Assembly (NCBI RefSeq): GCF_028599055.1
Contig: NZ_JAQRMS010000002.1
Span: 1-40,963 of the forward strand
DNA from: Candidatus Thioglobus sp.
Lineage (GTDB): Bacteria; Pseudomonadota; Gammaproteobacteria; PS1; Pseudothioglobaceae
Length of the DNA: 40,963 bases
Direction: 5' to 3'
Part shown: positions 10,901 through 19,359 of the stretch, in pieces
How positions within the stretch are numbered: the first letter of the stretch is position 1
Layout: each line of letters opens with the position of its first letter
Notes under the pieces: model-generated
The model's database searches: none
Seen by the model: only the letters and a program-made list of their open reading frames with translations
What the model was told of the DNA's origin: nothing
Program-made: the position numbers and the translations under genes

Positions 10901-11407
10901 ATTGTTCGAAACTCAATTCTATTAGTTGATTTCACTGTGCAAGAGTATGCCAAGGGGGTGCCGTTCTTTGACGCTGTAATTAATTCATGTGCATCACGTA
11001 CACGTCCAATTATGATTACTGCTTTTGCTTTGGTGGGTGGTGCAAGTGTTATCTTGTTAGATCCAATTTTCCAGGGTATGGCTATTTCACTACTATTTGG
11101 TGTACTGGTTTCAACCGTATTAACCTTGATTGTAATCCCTTTAGGAACGCTATCAGCCGGTGAAGAGTCTTGTCGTAATATCGCTGTTAACATGGGCTTA
11201 TTGCCAGGTGATGCGGATGCAGATGCCAAGTACAACGTGCAAAAAGAGCCTAAGCCTACAGCGGACAAAAAAACCACTGATCCGAAAAATTGGATTAAAT
11301 CAGCATTGTCTAAAAAGAATAAGGCAAATGCTGATAATCAAGATGATTCAGTAGAGAAGATTGATACTAATGGATTGTTAAAAAAGGAAGATAAAAATGA
11401 TCTATAG
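7958..11407 (+). CDS. RND efflux transporter permease subunit (AcrB/MexF-like superfamily)
   Basis: About 1150 aa with [64 protein letters not shown] and [13 protein letters not shown]. Start likely ATG 7958. Confidence 0.92.
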   Translation: [1149 protein letters not shown]

Positions 11408-11418
11408 TTGATTCTTGA

Positions 11419-11461
11419 GACAAAAAAATACCGAACCTTAAGTGTTCGGTATTTTTTTGTC
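11419..11461. terminator. Bidirectional rho-independent terminator between the RND operon and lipA
   Basis: Perfect inverted repeat GACAAAAAAATACCGAAC-CTTAAGT-GTTCGGTATTTTTTTGTC, with A-tract and T-tract on both flanks, between convergent genes. Confidence 0.88.
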
Positions 11462-11476
11462 TGAATTATTTAATTT

Positions 11477-11503
11477 ATACCATTTTATTCTTGAAAATGG
11501 TAT
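11477..11503. repeat. Second 10-bp inverted repeat (stem-loop) abutting the lipA stop codon
   Basis: ATACCATTTT-ATTCTTG-AAAATGGTAT, perfect arms with a 7-nt loop. Confidence 0.75.
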
Positions 11504-12465
11504 TAACTAATGGATTCTCCAGCAGCCTGAAGATCTGCATGGTAAGAAGACCTGACCATAGGTCCACTGGCTACTTGCGTAAAACCCAGCTCAGTGGCAA
11601 TCGTTTTGTATCGTTCAAACTGATCGGGGTGAATGTAGGCCTCAACCGCCAAGTGATGCTTGCTAGGTTGGAGGTATTGGCCCAAAGTTAGCATGTCCAC
11701 CTGATGGGCGCGTAAATCTTTCAAAACATCAATAACTTGCTTTTCACTTTCACCAACACCCAGCATCAATCCCGACTTAGTAGTAACATTCGGGTGTTGT
11801 TGTTTAAAAGCTTGTAACAATTTAAGAGAATGCTCATAACTTGCGCCTGGACGTACTTTTGGATATAAGCTTGGCACTGTTTCAAGATTATGGTTAAACA
11901 CATCAGGTGGGCAAGATTTAAACACCTCAAGTGCCTGATCGATTCTACCTCTAAAGTCAGGTGTTAATATTTCTATTTTTACCTGAGGCGTAGTCTTGTT
12001 AATTTGATCAATGCACTGCTTAAAATGCAGTGCACCACCATCACGCAAATCATCACGATCAACCGAAGTAATAACAACATACTTAAGTTGCATTTTTTCA
12101 ATGGTATCAGCCAAATGATTTGGCTCATTAACATCCAAAGGTTTTGGCTTACCGTGCGCCACATCACAAAATGGGCAACGGCGAGTGCAAATTTGACCCA
12201 TGATCATAAACGTGGCAGTGCCATGATTAAAGCATTCGCCCAAATTAGGACATTGCGCCTCTTCACAAACAGTAAACAGCTTTTGATCTCTTAAGGTATC
12301 TTTAAGTTGGTCAACTTTTGAGCCACCTGGATGTTTGATACGTATCCAGCTGGGCTTACGCAGCATAGGGCGCTCAGCATCAGGTTTGATTTTAAGCCGA
12401 GACACCTTTGACTCACCCTTAAGTGCCTTAATTTCAATGTCTTGAGTGTTTATTTTATTGCTCAT
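11503..12465 (-). CDS. lipA: Lipoyl synthase (radical SAM)
   Basis: [13 protein letters not shown] auxiliary cluster motif, CTRRCPFC radical SAM motif and C-terminal [11 protein letters not shown]. Start at 12465 or 12474. Confidence 0.97.
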   Translation of the reverse strand: MSNKINTQDIEIKALKGESKVSRLKIKPDAERPMLRKPSWIRIKHPGGSKVDQLKDTLRDQKLFTVCEEAQCPNLGECFNHGTATFMIMGQICTRRCPFCDVAHGKPKPLDVNEPNHLADTIEKMQLKYVVITSVDRDDLRDGGALHFKQCIDQINKTTPQVKIEILTPDFRGRIDQALEVFKSCPPDVFNHNLETVPSLYPKVRPGASYEHSLKLLQAFKQQHPNVTTKSGLMLGVGESEKQVIDVLKDLRAHQVDMLTLGQYLQPSKHHLAVEAYIHPDQFERYKTIATELGFTQVASGPMVRSSYHADLQAAGESIS

Positions 12466-13069
12466 CGTGCTCAATTGTGTTGATTAATAACGCTACCAAT
12501 TGCATTGCAATTTTGTCCGTAGAGGGTGTATTATCCGCTAAGTTGCTTAATTGTGTGACCGCCAATCCTTGGTAACCACAAGGGTTAATTTGCTCAAAAG
12601 GGGTTAAGTCCATGTCAATATTAACACTTAAGCCGTGATAAGTTTTTCCATGCTTAACTTTTAGCCCAAGTGCAGCGATTTTTGCATGCTCTACATACAC
12701 ACCAGGTGCACCTTGCTGAAGATGTGCATTAACACCATAATGATTTAACAATTCAATGACTGACTGCTCTATAGCGCTGACCATTTGCTTAACACCCAAG
12801 CCTAGACGTCTTAAATCAACCAAGCAATAAATCACTAATTGTCCCGGTCCATGATAAGTAATTTGCCCGCCACGATCAGTCTTTACAACGGGGATTTGCT
12901 TAACATTAAGCTCGTGTTCAGCCTTGCCGGCAATGCCTTGGGTAAAGACACTGGGGTGCTCTACAATCCACAACTCGTCTTCAGTGGTAGAGGTCCGGGC
13001 ATCAGTAAAATCTTTCATTGCTTGCCAGGTGTCAGAGTAGTCTTTTAGACCCAGCTTAACAATGTTCAT
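12455..13069 (-). CDS. lipB: Octanoyltransferase
   Basis: [44 protein letters not shown] and [36 protein letters not shown]. Confidence 0.95.
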   Translation of the reverse strand: MNIVKLGLKDYSDTWQAMKDFTDARTSTTEDELWIVEHPSVFTQGIAGKAEHELNVKQIPVVKTDRGGQITYHGPGQLVIYCLVDLRRLGLGVKQMVSAIEQSVIELLNHYGVNAHLQQGAPGVYVEHAKIAALGLKVKHGKTYHGLSVNIDMDLTPFEQINPCGYQGLAVTQLSNLADNTPSTDKIAMQLVALLINTIEHDEQ

Positions 13070-13075
13070 AAAAAA

Positions 13076-13354
13076 TTATAAAACGTAGGCAACCAGTTTA
13101 CAATCTTGTAAATCTTGATTAATACAGTCTAATTGCACTCTGCTAGTAGCAATAATTTTAAGGGTAATGGACACGTAGCCACCTTTTGAGCTTTGCTTAA
13201 TGGTAATACTATCCGGGTGAATTTTATCGGTGTGCTGTTCAACAATCGTGCAAACCGTTGTGTGCAATTCATCACAAGTCTTGCCAAACACTTTAACGGA
13301 ATAATCACAAGGAAAATTCCATAGTTCATCAGTAGAGGTAATATTGGTAGTCAT
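13076..13354 (-). CDS. ybeD: DUF493 / YbeD family protein
   Basis: 92 aa with WNFPCDYSVKVFGKT, SKGGYVSITLKIIATSRVQLDCIN; adjacent to lipB as in many gammaproteobacteria. Confidence 0.85.
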   Translation of the reverse strand: MTTNITSTDELWNFPCDYSVKVFGKTCDELHTTVCTIVEQHTDKIHPDSITIKQSSKGGYVSITLKIIATSRVQLDCINQDLQDCKLVAYVL

Positions 13355-13417
13355 AGTCAGGGGATTTTATCTTCTATTACGGTAGAATATGGCCAGTTTT
13401 CATTTTTTCAAGTTATT

Positions 13418-14458
13418 ATGCGCCCAGAACAAGTTAGTAAAATCCTTACTCAAGAGTTTGAATCGGTATTTGAAGGTCATCACACGCCTGTTATGTTATG
13501 GGGTGCGCCCGGAATTGGCAAGTCTCAAATCATTGCTCAAGTGGCTAAAGCACACCAGGTTGAAATGATTGATATTCGCTTGTCGCAAATGGAGCCGAGT
13601 GATCTTCGAGGCATCCCTTTTAAAAATGGCGAATTGGTTGACTGGTCTATTCCATCATTATTACCCGATGAAAAGCGCCATGGCAAACAGGGGGTTTTGT
13701 TTTTAGATGAAATCACCTCAGCACCACCAACCGTTTCTGCTGCTGCTTATCAGTTAATCCTAGATAGACGTCTGGGTGATTATAAAGTACCTGATGGTTG
13801 GGTTATTTTTGCCGCTGGTAACCGTCAGGGCGATCGAGGCGTAACTTACTCTATGCCAGCGCCACTCGCTAATCGATTTTCACATTATGAATTGGACGTT
13901 AATTTAGATGATTGGGTGGCCTGGGCTTATAAAAATAACATCGATGAACGTATTATTGGTTTCTTGCGTTATCGTCCCGAGCATTTATTTGAATTTGATC
14001 CCGCGCACAACCCTGTGGCGTTCCCATCGCCAAGAACTTGGGAATTTGTGCATCGCGCTTTAAATAAGTTCGACGATAATCTAGCCTTATTTAGACAAGC
14101 TGCCAATGCTTGTGTGGGTGAAGTAGCAGGGGTAGAAATCACCACGTTTGTTGAGCACATGGCTGATCTGCCTGATTTGGACGCAATTATTAAAGGTGAA
14201 AATGTTAGCATCCCTAAAGCACTAGATCTTCAGTATGCCATTTGCGCCGCTTTAGCAGGGCGTGCAATTGCTGCCAAAGATAGTGATAACGCACACCAAG
14301 TCTGGGGGAATATTTTAAATTTTGCCAAAGATTTCCCGCAAAAAGAATTGGGTGTAATGCTGGTATCAGACATGCAAAGAGCCATTGGTGGTGAGTTATT
14401 CAGCATTCCTGAATTTAGCGATTGGGCAGGGAAAATTGCCGATACCTTGTTTGACTAA
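13418..14458 (+). CDS. MoxR-family AAA+ ATPase
   Basis: Walker A GAPGIGKS (13502-13525), Walker B VLFLDEIT, FAAGNRQGDRGVTYSMPAPLANRF. First gene of a tightly spaced cluster with a metallopeptidase/VWA partner. Confidence 0.88.
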   Translation: MRPEQVSKILTQEFESVFEGHHTPVMLWGAPGIGKSQIIAQVAKAHQVEMIDIRLSQMEPSDLRGIPFKNGELVDWSIPSLLPDEKRHGKQGVLFLDEITSAPPTVSAAAYQLILDRRLGDYKVPDGWVIFAAGNRQGDRGVTYSMPAPLANRFSHYELDVNLDDWVAWAYKNNIDERIIGFLRYRPEHLFEFDPAHNPVAFPSPRTWEFVHRALNKFDDNLALFRQAANACVGEVAGVEITTFVEHMADLPDLDAIIKGENVSIPKALDLQYAICAALAGRAIAAKDSDNAHQVWGNILNFAKDFPQKELGVMLVSDMQRAIGGELFSIPEFSDWAGKIADTLFD

Positions 14459-14463
14459 CAATT

Positions 14464-15645
14464 ATGATAAATTTAAACCAAAATACTGAATACACAACCA
14501 AGCCCATATTAAGATTGGGCTTTAGGCCTTTTTTCTTTGCCTCAGGCGTAATTGCCGTGTTAGCCATGCTAATGTGGATGGTATTTTATCCCTCATTAAT
14601 TTTAATTAACAATGCTAATCCGATTGATTGGCATGCACATGAGATGATCTTTGCCTACGCCTCAGCAGTTAGTATTGGGTTTTTACTCACAGCCAGTAAA
14701 AACTGGACTGGCGTACAAACCATCTACAACAAGCCGTTGTTAGCCTTGTTAACGGTGTGGATTGCAGGGCGCTTTCTGCCTTTTATTGCCAATGAGTATT
14801 TAATTTATCAGGCAATCGTTGATACCAGTTTTTTAATTCTATCAACCCTTGCTGTTGCTTGGCCAATTATCAAAGCCAAAAACTGGAACAATGTTAGTAT
14901 TGTCGCTAAATTATTACTACTCGCTGCAGCTCATGTTGTATTTTATTTAGGCTTGTTAGGGATGATTTCAAAAGGGGTCTATATTGGTATTTATCTAGGC
15001 TTTTATCTAATCATCAGCCTGCTATTTATGATGTCTAGACGTTTATTGCCTTTTTTTATTGAGCGTGGATTAGGCTTGCAAACCGAACTTAAAAATTCTA
15101 AATTACTTGATTTGGCGTCTTTATTTTTATTTTTAGCCTTTATGATTGTTGAGGTGTTTTTTCAAAGTCTTGTCTCAACTACACTTGCCGGATTATTGTT
15201 TGTTATTCATGCAATCAGAATGGTGAATTGGTATCACCCAAAAATTTGGACAAAATCACTATTGTGGAGTATCTACCTGGCATATGGGTTATTAACCTTG
15301 GGTTTTGCGCTGCATGTAATTTCATATTTTTTCAACATGATGCCTAACATCGCAACCCATAGTTTTGCTTTTGGTATGGCGCTGATGACCCTTAGTATGA
15401 TGGCACGTGTGTCACTTGGACACACAGGGCGTAATGTGTTCCAACCGCCTAAACAACTGCATGTTATGTTCGGCTTATTAACGCTTGCATTTGTTAGTCG
15501 AGTGTTGCTAGTTTCAGCTTTCCCTCAACACTATGCTAACTTGATTTTCATTTCACAACTATTGTGGATTTCAGCCTTTAGTTGGTTTGTGGTAATTTAT
15601 ACACCGATGTTTTTTAAAGCAAGAGTTGATGGGCAATTTGGCTAA
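14464..15645 (+). CDS. nnrS: NnrS family integral membrane protein (nitric-oxide/nitrosative-stress associated)
   Basis: LRLGFRPFFFASGVIAVLAMLMW, DWHAHEMIFAYASAVSIGFLLTASKNWTG and RRLLPFFIERGL are characteristic NnrS signatures. Confidence 0.9.
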   Translation: MINLNQNTEYTTKPILRLGFRPFFFASGVIAVLAMLMWMVFYPSLILINNANPIDWHAHEMIFAYASAVSIGFLLTASKNWTGVQTIYNKPLLALLTVWIAGRFLPFIANEYLIYQAIVDTSFLILSTLAVAWPIIKAKNWNNVSIVAKLLLLAAAHVVFYLGLLGMISKGVYIGIYLGFYLIISLLFMMSRRLLPFFIERGLGLQTELKNSKLLDLASLFLFLAFMIVEVFFQSLVSTTLAGLLFVIHAIRMVNWYHPKIWTKSLLWSIYLAYGLLTLGFALHVISYFFNMMPNIATHSFAFGMALMTLSMMARVSLGHTGRNVFQPPKQLHVMFGLLTLAFVSRVLLVSAFPQHYANLIFISQLLWISAFSWFVVIYTPMFFKARVDGQFG

Positions 15646-16076
15646 TGAAAATAGCAGATGAATTACTCACTTTAACCCGAGAACATCACACAGCATTATC
15701 TTTGGGTAACAAATGTGTGAATGCGCTCAAAGCTCAAGATACTAATTTGATTAGCGAATTATGCTTAAAAATTTCACAAAATTTCAAAATGGACTTTCAT
15801 CAGCATTTTGAGACTGAAGAATCGACAATCTTTGCCTTTTTGAGTGAAAAATCAGCTGATTTAGACCAGTTATGCGCCCAATTAACCCAAGAACATCAAC
15901 AATTGTACGATTTGGCTAATGATTTAGTCAAAAATCCGCAAACCTTAGAAAAATTTGGCAAATTATTAAAATCACACGCTAGATTGGAAAATCGACAATT
16001 ATTTCCCAATATTGATCTACTGTCAGCCGCTGAACGACAGTGCATTTTAGAATCTAGCCTTAAGCATTCGTCATGA
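15645..16076 (+). CDS. Hemerythrin HHE-domain protein
   Basis: Spaced His/Glu residues in a four-helix-type sequence: LTREHHTAL, HQHFETEESTIF, LTQEHQQLYDL, HARLENRQLFPNI. Start overlaps the nnrS stop (TAATG). Confidence 0.75.
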   Translation: MKIADELLTLTREHHTALSLGNKCVNALKAQDTNLISELCLKISQNFKMDFHQHFETEESTIFAFLSEKSADLDQLCAQLTQEHQQLYDLANDLVKNPQTLEKFGKLLKSHARLENRQLFPNIDLLSAAERQCILESSLKHSS

Positions 16077-17416
16077 GCGATTCTGACTATCCTTATTGGC
16101 AAGAGTCTTCTCTAACACCTGAGGCAAAAATCGAGGTGATTGGCGAAGACGTTATTATTGATAATAATGAAGATGATGTTGATTTAGAAGCGGTTGAAGC
16201 CAAATTAACCAAAGCACGAACGCAGCTTATTTTGGACAAGCCTTTTTTGGGCAATTTAGTTTTAAGACTACCCTTAAAAGCGGCAGGATCATGGTGCCAG
16301 ACCAGTGCGACTGACGCTAAAAGCTTTTATTACAACCCCAGCTTTATTGAAAAACTAGACAATCACCAAACTAAATTTGTTTTAATTCATGAGGCATTGC
16401 ACTGTGCACTCACACACTTTGCTCGGCGCGGCACTCGTGATAAGCACAAGTGGGATTTGGCCTGTGATTTTGCCATTAATCCATTATTAGTCAAAGAAGG
16501 TTTTAGGCCGCCACTGGATGTGCCAATTTTTAATAAATACGACAGCATGATTGCGGAAGAAATCTATCCAATGATTGATGATAGTATCGACACTGAGCCG
16601 ATGGATCAGCACCTGTATGATGACAACCCTAAAGACGACGCTGATAAATCAGATGGTGGTATGCGTGAAGATTCTTTAGAGGGTCGAGAAGATCAGTCAG
16701 AATCCGCTAGTGGCAAAAATAACCCCACTCAAGGCAACACCAACTCCGGTGATTTGGCACAACAACCGTCGCCATTAACGCCGGATGAAATGCAGAATTT
16801 AAGTGCAGAGTGGCAAAAAAATCTCGCTTCATCAGCGCAATTAGCTCAACAAGCAGGAAAATTAGACGGAGAGTTTGCCAAATTAATTGATTTTTTCTTA
16901 CAGCCTCAGCTGTCTTGGCAATCATTATTAGCGCAATACATGTCAAGCTTAGCGCGAGACGATTTCTCTTATGCTAGACCCTCTAGAAGAAGTGGTACGG
17001 CAATTCTACCCTCGCTCAGGTCAAGCCAAATTGACATCACTGTGGCTATTGACACTTCAGGCTCTATTTCTCAAGAGGAGATCGATGAGTTTGTTTCAGA
17101 AATTAATGCCATTAAAAGCAACATGCGCGCCTCAATTACTTTAATCGCTTGTGATGAAAAGATCAGCCCTGAGTTAATTTGGCGATTTGAGGCTTGGGAC
17201 GAGTTAACATTTCCAGCGTCTTTAGGTGGCGGCAAAGGCACTAACTTTAACCCGGTGTTTGATTACCTAGAGCAGCAAGACTCTAACTCTAGTGTACTTA
17301 TCTACTTTACCGATGCCAAAGGCAAGTTCCCTGAGTTTGAGCCTAGTTACCCAGTTATGTGGCTGGTTAAAGGCAAAGAACCCATTCCTTGGGGCTCAAG
17401 AATCCAGTTAAATTAA
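16073..17416 (+). CDS. DUF2201-like putative metallopeptidase fused to a VWA-like domain
   Basis: HEALH zinc-protease motif (16388-16402), downstream RDKHKWDLACDFAINPLL, acidic linker, then VWA MIDAS-type DTSGS (17051-17065). Start overlaps the HHE gene stop (ATGA). Confidence 0.88.
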   Translation: MSDSDYPYWQESSLTPEAKIEVIGEDVIIDNNEDDVDLEAVEAKLTKARTQLILDKPFLGNLVLRLPLKAAGSWCQTSATDAKSFYYNPSFIEKLDNHQTKFVLIHEALHCALTHFARRGTRDKHKWDLACDFAINPLLVKEGFRPPLDVPIFNKYDSMIAEEIYPMIDDSIDTEPMDQHLYDDNPKDDADKSDGGMREDSLEGREDQSESASGKNNPTQGNTNSGDLAQQPSPLTPDEMQNLSAEWQKNLASSAQLAQQAGKLDGEFAKLIDFFLQPQLSWQSLLAQYMSSLARDDFSYARPSRRSGTAILPSLRSSQIDITVAIDTSGSISQEEIDEFVSEINAIKSNMRASITLIACDEKISPELIWRFEAWDELTFPASLGGGKGTNFNPVFDYLEQQDSNSSVLIYFTDAKGKFPEFEPSYPVMWLVKGKEPIPWGSRIQLN

Positions 17417-17418
17417 TC

Positions 17419-17733
17419 ATGCAAGATTTAACCCCAATAGCGCTTCAGGCCCATCTAAAAAATCATTCTCCTCTATTATTGGATGTAAGAGAACAGTGGG
17501 AATGGGATAAATGCCATTTTGATACAGCGCGATTATTACCCATGGGGCAAATTATGGCAAATGTTGATAGTCTTGATAAAACAGCAGAAGTAGTAGTTTT
17601 TTGCCACCACGGCATTCGCTCTATGCAAGTGGCGCGTTATTTTGAAATGCTAGGGTTTGAAAAGGTGATTAATTTAAAAGGTGGTATTGACGCTTGGGCT
17701 AAAACGATTGACGATTCAATGAGCTTATACTAA
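17419..17733 (+). CDS. Rhodanese-like domain sulfurtransferase
   Basis: LLLDVREQWEWDKCHFDTARLLPMGQI and active-site loop VVFCHHGIRSMQVARYF. Start taken at ATG 17419, 2 nt after the previous stop. Confidence 0.9.
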   Translation: MQDLTPIALQAHLKNHSPLLLDVREQWEWDKCHFDTARLLPMGQIMANVDSLDKTAEVVVFCHHGIRSMQVARYFEMLGFEKVINLKGGIDAWAKTIDDSMSLY

Positions 17734-18468
17734 CCGCTGACGACTAGCCTCAAATAAGCTAATACCTGTGGCAACTGATACATTTAAACTTTCCACATTA
17801 CCTTGCATGGGAATCAGTGCCAATTGATCACAAGATTGCTTGGTTAACTTACGTAAACCCTTGCCTTCAGTGCCCATAATCAGTGCAGTAGGTGTGGTTA
17901 GATCAATTTGATAAATTGAGGTTTGGGTGGAGCCATCCAAACCAACCACCCAGATATCTTCTTGCTGTAAGGCTTTAATGGTTCTAGCTAAGTTAGTTAC
18001 CTGGAAGATTTTTAACTGATTTAGTGCGCCTGCTGAGGTTTTGTGCACTAAGGCGTTAATCGGTGCTGAGCCATCTTTATTAATCACCACACAATCAACA
18101 CCAGCAGCATTAGCACTGCGCAAACAAGCGCCCAGGTTTCTAGGGTCTTGAATAGAATCTAAAATCAAAATAAGCCCTGCATGATCCAGTTTGGAAACAT
18201 AGGTAATCAGCTCATCTTGATTGGGCAGGGTGGGTAGTAGTATTTCTGCCGCCACACCCTGGTGAGTTTGGTTTTTAGTTAATTTATCAAGCTGTTGCTT
18301 GTTGGATTTCTCTACTCGAATGCCCAGTTGGCTTAACTGTGCGTTAATTTGTCCAATGCGCTTATCATTACGATTATCCAAGGTAAATACTTTAACAAAA
18401 CCTTCGGGCGCCGCCTCAAGCTGAGCTTGTATGGCATGAAAGCCAAAAATAGTAATGGTTTTAGACAT
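17725..18468 (-). CDS. rlmB: 23S rRNA (guanosine2251-2'-O)-methyltransferase (SpoU family)
   Basis: LILDSIQDPRNLGACLRSANAAGVDCVV, ALIMGTEGKGLRKLTKQSCDQLALIPMQGNVESLNVSVATGISLFEA. Confidence 0.94.
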   Translation of the reverse strand: MSKTITIFGFHAIQAQLEAAPEGFVKVFTLDNRNDKRIGQINAQLSQLGIRVEKSNKQQLDKLTKNQTHQGVAAEILLPTLPNQDELITYVSKLDHAGLILILDSIQDPRNLGACLRSANAAGVDCVVINKDGSAPINALVHKTSAGALNQLKIFQVTNLARTIKALQQEDIWVVGLDGSTQTSIYQIDLTTPTALIMGTEGKGLRKLTKQSCDQLALIPMQGNVESLNVSVATGISLFEASRQRLV

Positions 18469-18470
18469 GA

Positions 18471-19358
18471 TTAAAGCTTATGGTCAAAGATTTCAATATA
18501 GGCATCTTGTCTGAGTTTATTAATCCAACTCTTAAAATAAACATTTTCTTTTTGACGCATGAGTGCCGCCTTGATATTGCGTAAATGCTGATCCACTTCA
18601 CGGCTTTCAATAACCTTAATCAAACGCCAGCCATTGCCAACCTTAAACGGCTTAGAGGCCTCATTAAGCGCCAAACTGTCAATAACATTGGTAAATTCTT
18701 TGGGAAGGCGACTGCTGACCAGCCAGCCTGACTCACCCCCATTTTTGTAAGATTCATCCTGAGAATGTAGCTTAGCCATCGCAGAGAATGACTCACCTTG
18801 CTCAATTTTATTGGCCAAATCAGTTAAAAAATCTTTTATCAATTCATCTTCAGATTGTAACAAAGAGTCAGTTTTATCAATACTGCTAATGGCAATTTGC
18901 GCAATGCGAATTTGCTTAACTAAGTCATTTTCACTAGCTGGATTATCCGTTAACGCTTGATCAATTTCCACTTGAGTGAGTGATAACTTTGCCTTGCTGT
19001 TAATCAATTCTTTCAGGGCGTTTAGCGACAGCTTTTGCTTAATATCTTTCATCACGCGGCCAAAGGCTGAACTAGCCTGAAGCTGTTTAAGGCTTAATGA
19101 ATTTTGCTGGGCAACACGCTTTAACATATTGTTAATAGCCAAAGGGTTTGGCTTAATGCCCAGTTGCGTTACTTTATCCATTTGCAGCACTGTATCTATT
19201 TGATGGTTAACCGCTGCTAATTTTGCCGCTTTAGAATTAGCTTTTACAGTAATCGCATCATAAGTGATCAATTCATCATTCACAATCGCAACAATACTAT
19301 TGGGCGCCGCCACAACATTTAAAGAAATGACTAATGCCAATAAAGGAAGTTTTTTCAT
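18471..19358 (-). CDS. surA: Periplasmic chaperone / peptidyl-prolyl isomerase SurA, short form with one recognisable parvulin domain
   Basis: Signal peptide, IVAIVNDELITYDAI, a parvulin-like IRIAQIAISS...GGESGWLVSSRLPKEF...GWRLIKVIESR; immediately downstream of lptD. Confidence 0.85.
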   Translation of the reverse strand: MKKLPLLALVISLNVVAAPNSIVAIVNDELITYDAITVKANSKAAKLAAVNHQIDTVLQMDKVTQLGIKPNPLAINNMLKRVAQQNSLSLKQLQASSAFGRVMKDIKQKLSLNALKELINSKAKLSLTQVEIDQALTDNPASENDLVKQIRIAQIAISSIDKTDSLLQSEDELIKDFLTDLANKIEQGESFSAMAKLHSQDESYKNGGESGWLVSSRLPKEFTNVIDSLALNEASKPFKVGNGWRLIKVIESREVDQHLRNIKAALMRQKENVYFKSWINKLRQDAYIEIFDHKL

Positions 19359-19359
19359 A

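Noticed and set aside
10834-11277. 147-aa minus-strand ORF inside the RND permease gene
   Set aside because: Fully antisense to a convincing CDS; composition looks like shadow coding and there is no independent motif.
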